Of a stretch of 35,691 nucleotides of DNA, positions 1 to 7,280 are shown piece after piece; position 1 is the first letter of the stretch; each line of letters opens with the position of its first letter. This DNA comes from Halothiobacillus sp. (lineage in GTDB: Bacteria > Pseudomonadota > Gammaproteobacteria > JAAZVP01): contig JAAZVP010000023.1 of the NCBI GenBank assembly GCA_018623495.1, positions 1 to 35,691 of the forward strand. Direction: 5' to 3'. The translations under genes were made by a program, and so were the position numbers. The notes below the pieces were generated by a model that did not search any database, was not told where the DNA came from, and was given only the letters and a program-made list of their open reading frames with translations.

Positions 1-53
1 ATCGTGCCCACGTTTACGTGCGGTTTCTTGCGCTCAAACTTTTCCTTGGACAT
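1..53 (-). CDS. tuf: Elongation factor Tu, N-terminal fragment (cut by window edge)
   Basis: EF-Tu delivers aminoacyl-tRNA to the ribosome as a GTPase. Only the first 17 codons lie inside the window, reading MSKEKFERKKPHVNVGT on the minus strand, which is the conserved EF-Tu N-terminus just before the G1 region. The ATG at 53-51 is preceded by a GGAG ribosome binding site about 7 bases upstream. It follows four tRNA genes in the order thrU-tyrU-glyT-thrT-tufB known from Escherichia coli, so this is probably the tufB copy co-transcribed with those tRNAs. The rest of the gene is outside the window, so integrity cannot be judged. Confidence 0.93.
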   Translation of the reverse strand, partial: MSKEKFERKKPHVNVGT

Positions 54-96
54 CTCGATTCTCCGAAAAAGCCCTAGGCCACTGACCGAAAAATAA

Positions 97-171
97 TGGA
101 GCCCATGGGCGGATTTGAACCGCCGACCTCACCCTTACCAAGGGTGTGCTCTACCCCTGAGCTACATGGGC
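97..171 (-). tRNA. thrT: tRNA-Thr (anticodon GGT)
   Basis: The minus strand folds as a full cloverleaf. The acceptor stem GCCCATG (171-165) pairs with CATGGGC (107-101), the T-arm contains GGTTCAAATCC, and the anticodon loop CTTGGTA gives GGT, which reads ACC threonine codons. The CCA tail is encoded (99-97) after discriminator T. It is the last tRNA before tuf. Confidence 0.96.
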
Positions 172-178
172 GGAAAAC

Positions 179-252
<74 letters not shown>

Positions 253-276
253 CGAGGCCTACCAAGCAGCAAAATA

Positions 277-361
277 TGGTGGTGGGGGAAGGATTCGAAC
301 CTTCGAAGGCTGTGCCAGCAGATTTACAGTCTGCCCCCTTTGGCCGCTCGGGAACCCCACC
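277..361 (-). tRNA. tyrU: tRNA-Tyr (anticodon GTA)
   Basis: At 85 bases including CCA this is a class II tRNA with a long variable arm, as expected for bacterial tRNA-Tyr. The acceptor stem GGTGGGG (361-355) pairs with CCCCACC (287-281). The anticodon within ACTGTAAATC is GTA. Discriminator A and encoded CCA lie at 280-277. Confidence 0.96.
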
Positions 362-430
362 TGAATTTTGAGCGGACGATTCTAACGAAATGTGCCCGCT
401 TGTCAACGACGCCTCGGTCGTCGGAGTTTC

Positions 431-506
431 TGGTGCCGGCAGTAGGAGTCGAACCCACGACCTACTGATTACAAATCAGTTGCTCTACCAACTGAGCTAT
501 GCCGGC
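431..506 (-). tRNA. thrU: tRNA-Thr (anticodon TGT)
   Basis: The acceptor stem GCCGGCA (506-500) pairs with TGCCGGC (441-435). The anticodon stem-loop CTGATTTGTAATCAG gives TGT, reading ACA/ACG threonine codons. Discriminator A and CCA are encoded at 434-431. This is the first gene of the tRNA-tuf transcript. Confidence 0.96.
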
Positions 507-519
507 GAACAGGCGCTGC

Positions 520-548
520 ATTCTAGGTACCCGGCCGGCAGAGTGCAA
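520..548 (-). promoter_or_regulatory. Sigma70-like promoter of the tRNA-tufB operon
   Basis: On the minus strand TTGCAC (548-543) and TAGAAT (525-520) are separated by exactly 17 bases, with a probable start near 513, a few bases before the first tRNA at 506. The bases between the -10 box and the start are GC-rich (GCAGCGC), the discriminator type typical of stringently controlled stable RNA promoters. The boxes are read from sequence; the stringent control is inference. Confidence 0.7.
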
Positions 549-561
549 CCCCTCCCCGCGC

Positions 562-1173
562 TCAGGGACAGGGCCGGTGCACGAGCGTCACCCCGTCGGT
601 GTCGATACGGGACGGACCCTCGGCCAGCGGGTAGTGGAAGTCGATCCAGAAGAAACGCTGCGGACTGAGAACGGGCTGCAGCCGGGCCGGCAGGCCTGCG
701 CCGCGGGCCTGCTCCAGTCGCCTGAGCGCGTTTTCCCGGCCCTCGAAATACCCCAGCGAGACCGCCCCGGCCCGCGGTCCCTCGGTGAGCAGGAAGGCAT
801 CGGAGAAGCCGGCGCTGCGTGCGCGCATCAGCGCCAGGCCGGCATCCCCGGCCGCCTGCTGGTAGACGCGGTAGGCCTCGACTTCCCGGGAACGGGCCTC
901 GCGAACCACCTGTTCGCGGGCGTCCGGGAGGTGGCGGGAGGCGAACACCAGTGCCGCCTCGCTGGAATCGAAGGGACCGACCACGTAACAGGCCCGCTCG
1001 GTGGACACCTCGGCGAGTGGTACCGGCGCCTCGACCTCGCTGGCAAGGGCGATCGGGAGAACCTCGGGACCGGCCGCCCCCGGGGCGGGCAGCGGTGGCT
1101 GCTGCGCCAGCCACCAGAGCGGCAGGAGCAGCACGACGAGCAGCAGCCCGTAGACCACCGCCCGGGGGATCAC
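562..1173 (-). CDS. SPOR-domain-like inner-membrane protein
   Basis: A 203-residue protein with one N-terminal membrane helix (about residues 5-23, VVYGLLLVVLLLPLWWLAQQ), a proline/alanine-rich linker, and a C-terminal region of about 110 residues. That region, from CYVVGPF onward with its arginine-rich pairs of helices, resembles the SPOR fold, which binds glycan strands stripped of stem peptides. The start is GTG at 1173-1171, overlapping the coaX stop as GTGA, so translation is probably coupled. A short SPOR protein after coaX is a recurring arrangement in gammaproteobacteria. The domain call rests on pattern and context; no division role can be assigned from sequence alone. Confidence 0.68.
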   Translation of the reverse strand: MIPRAVVYGLLLVVLLLPLWWLAQQPPLPAPGAAGPEVLPIALASEVEAPVPLAEVSTERACYVVGPFDSSEAALVFASRHLPDAREQVVREARSREVEAYRVYQQAAGDAGLALMRARSAGFSDAFLLTEGPRAGAVSLGYFEGRENALRRLEQARGAGLPARLQPVLSPQRFFWIDFHYPLAEGPSRIDTDGVTLVHRPCP

Positions 1174-1907
1174 CCGCTGTCCACCATGCGCTTCACGCCC
1201 CGCAGGACCAGGTCGGGCATCACCCGCGCCGGCGTGCCCAGCAGGGGCGCGAGGGCCTCGGCGTCACCGCCGGTGACCAGCACCTCCAGGGCGTCGCCGG
1301 CCTCGGCCCGGATCTCGCCCACCAGGCGGTCGAGGGCCGCCACCAGCATGAACAGGGTGCCCCCGTTGACGGCGCTGCCGGTGTCGCGGGCCAGCAGGCC
1401 GGCGGGGCGCTCGCCCTCGGCCCGGATGCCCGCGGTGCCCTGCTCCAGCGCCCGCCGGCTCATCGCCAGCCCCGGCATGATCAGCCCGCCGTGGTGGCGC
1501 CCCTTGCCGTCGAGGTAGTCCACCGTCACCGCCGTGCCGCAATCGATCACGCAGGCGGGGTTGCCGGTGAGCTCGCGCGCGCCCACCAGGGCCGCCCAGC
1601 GGTCGGCACCCAGGCGCGCCGGCGAGGCATAGCCATTGGTGACGCCGCAGCTCTTCGCCCGGGCCCGCATGAAGCGGACCGGGAGTCCGTCACCCCAGGC
1701 CGCGCGCAGGCCCGCGCGCAGGGCCTCGGTAGCGGCGCGGCCAGCCACGCTCACCCCGGTCACCGCCTCCGGCGCCTCTCCCAGGGCCTGCGTGATGCGC
1801 TCCACGCAGGCCGTCATGCCGTGCTCGCCGTGGTCGCAGACGCCCAGGCCGTTGCGGTCGGTACGCCACTTGACGGCCGTGTTGCCCACATCCAGAAACA
1901 GTCTCAC
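1170..1907 (-). CDS. coaX: Type III pantothenate kinase
   Basis: It phosphorylates pantothenate, the first step of coenzyme A synthesis, in the cytoplasm. The 245-residue protein starts MRLFLDVGNTAVKW, giving the ASKHA phosphate-binding motif DxGNT. It continues with GADRWAALVGA (about residue 97) and IDCGTAVTVDYL (about 120), the diagnostic CoaX motifs holding the catalytic aspartates. The start is GTG at 1907-1905, chosen because homologues begin right at this motif. It overlaps the birA stop as GTGA, and its own stop overlaps the next start in the same way. Type III kinases typically need a monovalent cation such as K+ or NH4+ and resist CoA feedback (family knowledge). Confidence 0.94.
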   Translation of the reverse strand: MRLFLDVGNTAVKWRTDRNGLGVCDHGEHGMTACVERITQALGEAPEAVTGVSVAGRAATEALRAGLRAAWGDGLPVRFMRARAKSCGVTNGYASPARLGADRWAALVGARELTGNPACVIDCGTAVTVDYLDGKGRHHGGLIMPGLAMSRRALEQGTAGIRAEGERPAGLLARDTGSAVNGGTLFMLVAALDRLVGEIRAEAGDALEVLVTGGDAEALAPLLGTPARVMPDLVLRGVKRMVDSG

Positions 1908-2857
1908 TGAATCACTCTTAATGTCGCTTCGCTCGTGGTGACGCGGGCCACGCCCTCGTCGCCCTCGACGAGCAGGCCGCCATCCGGCCCCACCCCCCGA
2001 CAACGACCGACGAGCGTGGCTCGCGCCGTCGTGATGCGCACCCGCCGACCGGCGAGTGCATCGAATGCTTGCCATTGGCCGGCCAACCAGTCCGCCGGCC
2101 GCCGCGGGGCGCGCTCGAGTGCCTCGATGGCCGCGCCCAGAACGCGCTCCACCATCGACTGGCGCGCGGGCGGCGCCTGCGCCACGGAACGAACGTCCGT
2201 CCACGGCTGATCGACGCCGCGCAAGGCCCGCGGGGGCATACGGTAATTGATCCCGATACCGCAGACCAGCCAGACCGCCTCCGCCTCCCGGCCGGCCACC
2301 TCCACCAGCAGGCCACCGAGCTTGCGTCCCCCCGCCTGCAGGTCGTTGGGCCACTTCAGGCCCACGGGCACGCCACAGTCACGCAACGCCCCGGCCACCG
2401 CCACGCCCAGCAGCTGCGCCACCGGCGGCAACGCCTCCGGCCGGCGCGGCAGCCGCCAGAGCACCGAGGCCCACAGGCCGGCCATGGGCGGGGCCGCCCA
2501 GGCGCGCCCGCGCCGTCCGCGCCCGCGCCCCTGGTGCTCGGCCACCACCAGGCGCGGGGCCCGCAAGCCCGCCCGCCAGGCCGCCTGCAGCCGGTCGCTG
2601 GTGGAATCCAGCGACCAGTGCAGCTCCACCGGCAGGGGCAGCGCGGCCTCCAGCCGGGCGGCGTCCAGCGGCAGCCAGCCCGCCTCCAGGGCCAGCCGAT
2701 CACCGGCAAGGCGCGCCAGCGGCAGCCCCTGGGCCAGGAGTTCGGCCTCGCAGGCGGCCAGCTCGGACCGCGAGCACCCCAGCCGGGTCGCCAGCCGGTG
2801 GCGCGGGCAGGAACCGCGGCCGGCGAGGGATTCGACCAGTCGGGCGGGTTGCGTCAC
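1904..2857 (-). CDS. birA: Bifunctional biotin-[acetyl-CoA-carboxylase] ligase / biotin operon repressor
   Basis: BirA makes biotinyl-AMP and transfers biotin to the AccB subunit; versions with an N-terminal winged helix also repress biotin genes. The 317-residue protein has an N-terminal helix-turn-helix-like region (about residues 8-60: ESLAGRGSCPRHRLATRLG). The catalytic domain has STSD (about 86), the biotinyl-AMP loop HQGRGRGRRGRAW (about 112-124), LKWPNDL (about 170) with the catalytic lysine of the KWPND motif, and GIGINY. A small C-terminal beta domain follows. No upstream ATG is in frame near the conserved start, so GTG at 2857-2855 is the likely start. It heads the birA-coaX-SPOR operon. 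Confidence 0.93.
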   Translation of the reverse strand: MTQPARLVESLAGRGSCPRHRLATRLGCSRSELAACEAELLAQGLPLARLAGDRLALEAGWLPLDAARLEAALPLPVELHWSLDSTSDRLQAAWRAGLRAPRLVVAEHQGRGRGRRGRAWAAPPMAGLWASVLWRLPRRPEALPPVAQLLGVAVAGALRDCGVPVGLKWPNDLQAGGRKLGGLLVEVAGREAEAVWLVCGIGINYRMPPRALRGVDQPWTDVRSVAQAPPARQSMVERVLGAAIEALERAPRRPADWLAGQWQAFDALAGRRVRITTARATLVGRCRGVGPDGGLLVEGDEGVARVTTSEATLRVIQ

Positions 2858-2890
2858 ACTGAGGGCCTCATGATTCTGTCGTGGGCGCCG

Positions 2891-2898
2891 ATTATAAT
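2891..2898. promoter_or_regulatory. Self-complementary -10 element between birA and pomA
   Basis: The 8-mer ATTATAAT is its own reverse complement, so a consensus TATAAT reads toward pomA (2893-2898) and another reads toward birA (2896-2891). It is the only AT-rich island in the 127-base divergent spacer. No good -35 box is visible for either direction. It lies about 87 bases before the pomA start and about 34 before the birA start, so both transcripts could begin here. Confidence 0.45.
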
Positions 2899-2984
2899 GG
2901 CGCGGGCGGCGGCGCGGGGCGAAGACCCGGCGATCCCGCGCCCCGCCCACCGGCAAGAGCAGGCTCAAGCGGGAGAGATCGACC

Positions 2985-3746
2985 TTGGACATCGCCACAC
3001 TGATCGGGATCATCGGCGCCTTCGGGGTCGTCTTCGCGGCGATCTTCCTCGGGGGCGAGGTAGGCACCTTCTTCAACCCCCCGGGGATCCTGATCGTCAT
3101 CGGCGGCACCTTCATGGCCACCCTCGCCAGCGTGACGCTGGGGCAGTTCCTGGGGTCGTTCAAGGTCGCCATGAAGGCCGTCTTCGCCAGCGACGACGAC
3201 CCGGAAGAGATCATCGAGAACGCCTTCGAGCTGGCCACCATCGCCCGCAAGGAGGGGATCCTCGCCCTCGAGGACCAGGAGATCGACAACCCGTTCCTGG
3301 AAAAGGGCATCCAGTTCTGCGTCGACGGCCACCCCCCCAACCTCGTGCAGTCGATGCTCCAGCGCGACATCAACCTCGCCACCGAGCGCCACGAGATCGG
3401 CCAGAAGATGTTCACCAACATCGCCGACGTGGCCCCGGCGATGGGCATGATCGGCACCCTGGTCGGCCTGGTCCAGATGCTGGCCAACATGGACGACCCG
3501 AAGAAGATCGGCCCGGCCATGGCCGTGGCCCTGCTGACCACCCTCTACGGCGCGATCATCGCCAACGCCTTTGCCAACCCCATGGCCAACAAGCTGGCCA
3601 TGCGCGGCGAGAAGGAACAGATCAACAAGCGCATCATCCTCGAGGCGGTCTCCGGCATCCAGGAAGGAATGAACCCCAAGGTCCTGCGCCAGCTGCTGAC
3701 CACCTTCCTGCCGGAAAACCAGCGCGACAGCGAAGAGGAGGGCTGA
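2985..3746 (+). CDS. pomA: Flagellar motor stator protein PomA (sodium-type MotA homologue)
   Basis: PomA and PomB form the inner-membrane ion channel that turns the flagellum. The 253-residue product begins MDIATLIGIIGAFGVVFAAIFLGG and has four membrane segments, at about residues 5-24, 33-50, 148-170 and 182-200. The charged cytoplasmic loop between the second pair carries the rotor-facing residues. MGMIGTLVGLVQML and the conserved prolines of the third helix are present. The start is TTG at 2985-2987 with GGGAGAG 8 bases upstream, chosen because PomA proteins begin MD(L/I)ATL. pomB follows after 7 bases. Assignment to the Na+-coupled PomA branch over MotA rests on N-terminal likeness and length; ion use is not proven. 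Confidence 0.9.
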   Translation: MDIATLIGIIGAFGVVFAAIFLGGEVGTFFNPPGILIVIGGTFMATLASVTLGQFLGSFKVAMKAVFASDDDPEEIIENAFELATIARKEGILALEDQEIDNPFLEKGIQFCVDGHPPNLVQSMLQRDINLATERHEIGQKMFTNIADVAPAMGMIGTLVGLVQMLANMDDPKKIGPAMAVALLTTLYGAIIANAFANPMANKLAMRGEKEQINKRIILEAVSGIQEGMNPKVLRQLLTTFLPENQRDSEEEG

Positions 3747-3753
3747 GCCGAGC

Positions 3754-4569
3754 ATGGCCGACATGCCGCGCAAGAAACGCTGCCCCCCCAAGGGCGCCCC
3801 GCCCTGGATGGCCACCTTCGCCGACCTCAGCACCCTGCTGATGTCGTTCTTCGTGCTGCTGCTGTCGTTTTCCGAGATGGACGTGCAGAAATACAAGCAG
3901 ATCGCCGGCTCGCTGAAGTTCGCCTTCGGCGTGCAGCGCGAGGTCAAGGTCAAGCAGCCGCCCAAGGGCACCAGCATCATCGCCAAGGAGTTCTCGCCCG
4001 GCAAGCCGACCCCGACGGCGATCAAGGTGATGCGCCAGAACACCACCGACGAGACCAAGCGCAACCTCGACTTCGCCGAGGCGATCACCAAGACCAAGGC
4101 GGACGCGGACAAGATCAGGGAAAACCTGCGCGAGGAAATCGAGAAAGGCCTCGTGCAGGTGAATACCGTCGAGGACCGGATCATCATCCGCATCCGCGAG
4201 CGGGCCTCCTTTCCTTCCGGCAGTGCCAGCACCAAGGGCAGCTTCGGCCCGATCATGGACAAGATCGCGGCCTCGGTGGCCGAGACCCGGGGCGAGATCA
4301 TCGTCGCCGGCCACACCGACAACATCCCCATCGCCACCCGGCGCTTCCGCTCCAACTGGGAGCTGTCCGCCGCGCGCGCGGTCACCGTGCTCCACGAGCT
4401 GATCCAGCGGCGCGCCATCGCCCCCGAACGACTGGAAGTGAAGGGCCTGGCGGACACCGAGCCGGTGGCCAGCAACGACACAGCCGAAGGCCGGGCCAAG
4501 AACCGCCGGGTGGAGCTGGTCATCGACCAGGGCCGGCTGCCCGACGACGACCAGCCGCCGGGGGCCTGA
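3754..4569 (+). CDS. pomB: Flagellar motor stator protein PomB (MotB/OmpA family)
   Basis: PomB pairs with PomA and anchors the stator to peptidoglycan. In the 271-residue protein a short positively charged tail is followed by one membrane helix (about residues 20-40, FADLSTLLMSFFVLLLSFSEMD). This holds Asp24, the ion-binding residue of MotB/PomB. A flexible plug/linker runs to about 150. The C-terminal OmpA-like domain has GHTDNIPI (about 183-190), NWELSAARA and NRRVELVI, the peptidoglycan-binding signature. The helix with FADL...SFFVLLLSFSEMDV and then KYKQIAGSLKFAFGVQ matches PomB more than E. coli MotB. It is co-transcribed with pomA, seven bases upstream. Confidence 0.92.
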   Translation: MADMPRKKRCPPKGAPPWMATFADLSTLLMSFFVLLLSFSEMDVQKYKQIAGSLKFAFGVQREVKVKQPPKGTSIIAKEFSPGKPTPTAIKVMRQNTTDETKRNLDFAEAITKTKADADKIRENLREEIEKGLVQVNTVEDRIIIRIRERASFPSGSASTKGSFGPIMDKIAASVAETRGEIIVAGHTDNIPIATRRFRSNWELSAARAVTVLHELIQRRAIAPERLEVKGLADTEPVASNDTAEGRAKNRRVELVIDQGRLPDDDQPPGA

Positions 4570-4626
4570 CCCGGCCATCGCAATCATCCGCCGCGACCGC
4601 GGCCAAGCACCTCGAGGGAGTCCCGG

Positions 4627-5211
4627 ATGGATAAGGAGAGAAGGCGCTATTTCCGGGTGGAGGACAGCGTGATCCTCCACTGGCGCCCGATCGGCGAACA
4701 GGAGCTGCCCGACGACCCGCAGGCGATCGAGGCGGCCCTGGCGGACGACGAACGCGAAATGGCCGAGCGCCTGATGACCCGCGACCCGGCCGACGCCGAG
4801 CTGCTGCGCGGCATCGCCGAGCACCAGCCGGAGGTGGCGAGCTACCTCGAGCGCCTCGAGCAGCGTCTCGCCAACCTGGCCCACACCCTGCTGATCGCGG
4901 GCGACGCGCTTCCGGCCACGCCCACCCACGACGTCGACATCTCCGCCTCGGGCATCGGCTTCGAGGCCGACGAGCCGCTGCCCGAGGGCCAGCTCATCGA
5001 GCTCAAGCTGGTGGTCTTTCCCTCCTACCTGGGCATCCTCACCTACGGCCGTGTGGTGCGATCCGAGCCCCTGGAACCGGACCAGGAGGGCCGCCGACGC
5101 TTCCACGTGGGCACGCACTTCACCGTCATCCGTGATGCCGACCGCGAGGCCCTGATCCAGCACATCCTGCGCCGCCAGCGCCAGAACCTGCGCGAACGCC
5201 AGTCGGACTGA
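4627..5211 (+). CDS. PilZ-domain protein with long helical insertion (probable c-di-GMP sensor)
   Basis: PilZ domains bind cyclic di-GMP through an RxxxR motif and a D/NxSxxG motif. Here RRRYFR sits at residues 5-10 and DISASG at 104-109, with the usual beta-barrel strands continuing to about 170. Between the motifs, where typical PilZ domains have 20-30 residues, there are over 90. They are rich in Glu, Ala and Leu and predicted helical, with heptad-like spacing in YLERLEQRLANLAHTLL (about 73-89). Such an insertion is reminiscent of the tetrameric tPilZ type from Xanthomonas (inference). It lies 57 bases after pomB with GAGGGAG upstream, in line with a role in motility control. Confidence 0.82.
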   Translation: MDKERRRYFRVEDSVILHWRPIGEQELPDDPQAIEAALADDEREMAERLMTRDPADAELLRGIAEHQPEVASYLERLEQRLANLAHTLLIAGDALPATPTHDVDISASGIGFEADEPLPEGQLIELKLVVFPSYLGILTYGRVVRSEPLEPDQEGRRRFHVGTHFTVIRDADREALIQHILRRQRQNLRERQSD

Positions 5212-5724
5212 TCACGACTCGCCGGTGTAGGAGGAGTCCTCCACCATCAGGTGGTGGCCGCCGGGATGCAGCCGGCCGTGCTTGATCTCGTCGGCATGGG
5301 CCTCGCGCACCGCCACCACCCGGACGTCGAAGTGCAGCTCGACGCCCGCCAGCGGGTGGTTGCCGTCGAGCACCGCGGTGTCCTCGCCCGCCTCCACCAG
5401 GGTAAAGTCGATCATCCCCTCGGGGCCCTGGACCTGCAGCGGCGTGCCCGGTTCGAGCGGGGTGTCGGGGTCCAGCCGGTCGCGGGGGACCTCGATCACC
5501 GCCTCGGCGACCCGCTCGCCGTACCCCTCCCCGGGCGGGACCACGGTGCTGAAGCGCTCGCCCTCCTCGCGGCCCTCCAGGGCCGTCTCCAGCCCGGGGA
5601 TGAGGTTGCCGTGGCCATGGATGTAGGCCAGCGGCCCGGCCCCCTCGGTGGTGTCCAGCAGCTCGCCCGCGTCGTCGGTGAGCGTGAACTCGATGTATAC
5701 CGCCCTGTCCTTCTCGATCTTCAT
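5212..5724 (-). CDS. slyD: SlyD-like FKBP-type peptidyl-prolyl isomerase
   Basis: It is a cytoplasmic proline isomerase/chaperone. The 170-residue protein has the FKBP core split by the insert-in-flap domain, as in SlyD: FTLTDDAGELLDTT, PLAYIHGHGNLIPGLETALEG (about residues 31-51), the GEGYGER flap (about 65-71) and HPLAGVELHFDVRV (about 118-131). Unlike E. coli SlyD (196 residues) it lacks a long His/Cys/Asp-rich metal-binding tail; only a few histidines remain near residues 148-157. The gene ends with no gap against the convergent PilZ gene: the two stop codons form TGATCA. It is 16 bases from the preceding AEC gene and probably co-transcribed. Confidence 0.86.
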   Translation of the reverse strand: MKIEKDRAVYIEFTLTDDAGELLDTTEGAGPLAYIHGHGNLIPGLETALEGREEGERFSTVVPPGEGYGERVAEAVIEVPRDRLDPDTPLEPGTPLQVQGPEGMIDFTLVEAGEDTAVLDGNHPLAGVELHFDVRVVAVREAHADEIKHGRLHPGGHHLMVEDSSYTGES

Positions 5725-5740
5725 GGTTCTCAGCCTCTTC

Positions 5741-6658
5741 TCAGGTCAGCCAGGCGAACCACAGCGGGAGGCTCGCCAGGCTCAACGCCGTGGATACCGT
5801 CACCGCCGTGGCATAGAGCCCCGTGTCCAGGCGGAAACGGTCGCAGATCACCAGCCCCAGCACCATCGACGGCATGGCCGCCTCCAGTACCGCGCCCACC
5901 CGGTAGTCGCCCGTCAGCCCGACGGCCCCGGAAAGCAGCCAGACCCAGGCCGGCATCAAGGCCAGCTGGATCACCAGCACCGGCAGGATCCGTATTACCG
6001 TGGCCCGGTTGATGTAGCGCGCCGACAGGCCCATGCCCAGCGCCAGCAGCATCAGCGGCGCCACGCCCACCGCCAGCCGCTCGAGGGTCTCGGCGAGCCA
6101 GGGCGACATGTCCACCCCGGCGACGTTGAGCGTGGCGCCGGCCGCCGCCGCCCACAGTGGCGGCACCCGCAGCAGGTCGGCGAACATCGCGCCCACGCTG
6201 CGCCCGCCGCTGCCGTAGCGGTCGGCCACCATCATCCCCACCGAGAGCAGCAGCGGCGTGCAGGCGAACAGGTCGTACTGCACCGCCAGGCTGCGGCCGG
6301 TCTCGCCGAAGGTGGACTCCAGCACCGGCAGGCCCAGGTAGGTGGCGTTGGGAAAGCCCGCCGCCAGGATCAGGGCCCCGGCCCGGTGGCCCGCCTGGTG
6401 GCTCGCCCGCCCCCAGGCCCACATCAGCGCCATGCCGCCGAGCACGCCGGCGGCGGCGACGAAGGCGATGCGCACCGAGTCCAGCCCCAGCGGGGCCTGC
6501 CAGAGCACCGAGAACACCAGCGCCGGAAGCAGCAGGTGGTAGACCAGGCCGGTCAGCGAACGCCGCAGGCTGTCGGCCTCCAGCCCGCCGGGCCGCAGGA
6601 CCCTCCAACCGGCCCCCAGAACCACCAGGGCGGCCATTTGCGCGATCACTGCCGTCAT
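5741..6658 (-). CDS. AEC-family (auxin efflux carrier type) permease
   Basis: A 305-residue integral membrane protein with about ten hydrophobic segments from the very N-terminus (MTAVIAQMAALVVLGAGWRVL) to the C-terminus. Family features are YHLLLPALVFSVLW in the second helix, AAGFPNATYLGLPV (about residues 98-111) with the Asn-containing helix break, and EAAMPSMVLGLVICDRF (about 258-274). Bacterial AEC members move organic acids or other small anions, or work by bile-acid-transporter-like exchange; nothing here tells the substrate. It lies downstream of trx on the same strand behind 184 bases that contain hairpins, so it may have its own promoter. Confidence 0.84.
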   Translation of the reverse strand: MTAVIAQMAALVVLGAGWRVLRPGGLEADSLRRSLTGLVYHLLLPALVFSVLWQAPLGLDSVRIAFVAAAGVLGGMALMWAWGRASHQAGHRAGALILAAGFPNATYLGLPVLESTFGETGRSLAVQYDLFACTPLLLSVGMMVADRYGSGGRSVGAMFADLLRVPPLWAAAAGATLNVAGVDMSPWLAETLERLAVGVAPLMLLALGMGLSARYINRATVIRILPVLVIQLALMPAWVWLLSGAVGLTGDYRVGAVLEAAMPSMVLGLVICDRFRLDTGLYATAVTVSTALSLASLPLWFAWLT

Positions 6659-6785
6659 TCCGAGAGCCTCTGCACGAACCGGTCACCGCGGGCGAAGCCG
6701 GCCCGGCCGGCGCCCGCTGCCAGGTGCGAGGCCGCACGGGCGAGAGGACGGGCGCGACAGCGGCGGGCCTTGGACTCGAAACACG

Positions 6786-6840
6786 GCGACCCGCGGGGAT
6801 GCGGGTCGCGCGGGGCGGGGATCACCGGCCGAACGGCCGG
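6786..6840 (-). terminator. Two GC-rich hairpins after thioredoxin gene (possible terminator)
   Basis: Just past the trx stop, CCGGCCG (6825-6831) and CGGCCGG (6834-6840) form a small hairpin. Further on, a perfect 9-bp stem GCGACCCGC (6786-6794) / GCGGGTCGC (6801-6809) has a 6-base loop. On the minus strand only a short T-run (GTGTTT) follows, so rho-independent termination would be weak. The rest of 6659-6842 shows no gene. Confidence 0.45.
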
Positions 6841-6842
6841 CT

Positions 6843-7208
6843 TCAGGGGGTGTCCTGCTGCTCGATTTCCTTGCGCACCTCGTCCATGTCCAGGTCGCGC
6901 AGCTTGCCCACCAGCTCCTCGAGCGCCGAGGCCGGCAGTGCACCGGCCTGCTGGAAGACACCGATCTGCTCCTTGAAGGCCATGATCATCGGGATCGAGC
7001 GCACCTGGAAATGCCCTGCCAGCTCCTGCTCCTCCTCGGTGTTCACCTTGGCGAAGACCACCTCCGGGTGCTTTTCCGAGACCTCCTCGAAGATGGGGCC
7101 GAAGCTCTGGCACGGACCGCACCAGGTGGCCCAGAAGTCCAGGATCACGATCTCGTTGTCCTGGACCAGCTGCTCGATATTGTCCTTGGTCGCCTTGACG
7201 GTTGCCAC
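6843..7208 (-). CDS. trxA: Thioredoxin
   Basis: A cytoplasmic disulfide reductase of 121 residues. It has the catalytic DFWATWCGPC (Cys30 and Cys33), the cis-proline motif RSIPMIMAF (Pro73) and the usual thioredoxin fold length, plus an acidic C-terminal extension (LDMDEVRKEIEQQD) beyond the typical 105-110 residues. The start is GTG at 7208-7206, with GGAGAG about 7 bases upstream giving MATVKATKDN. It stands apart from rho, the usual trxA neighbour in many gammaproteobacteria, so it may be a second thioredoxin (inference); the symbol marks family, not proven orthology. Confidence 0.88.
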   Translation of the reverse strand: MATVKATKDNIEQLVQDNEIVILDFWATWCGPCQSFGPIFEEVSEKHPEVVFAKVNTEEEQELAGHFQVRSIPMIMAFKEQIGVFQQAGALPASALEELVGKLRDLDMDEVRKEIEQQDTP

Positions 7209-7280
7209 GGGGCTCTCCTCGGTATTTTGCGAAACGATCCGGACAGGCTAAAAGGCGCGCCGCCCGGAGTAAAGGGCGCG

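Noticed and set aside
3634-5163. Long open frame antisense to pomB and the PilZ gene (about 509 codons)
   Set aside because: It lies opposite strongly supported genes and is a by-product of high GC; its composition is dominated by Gly, Arg, Leu and Asp with no known motif.
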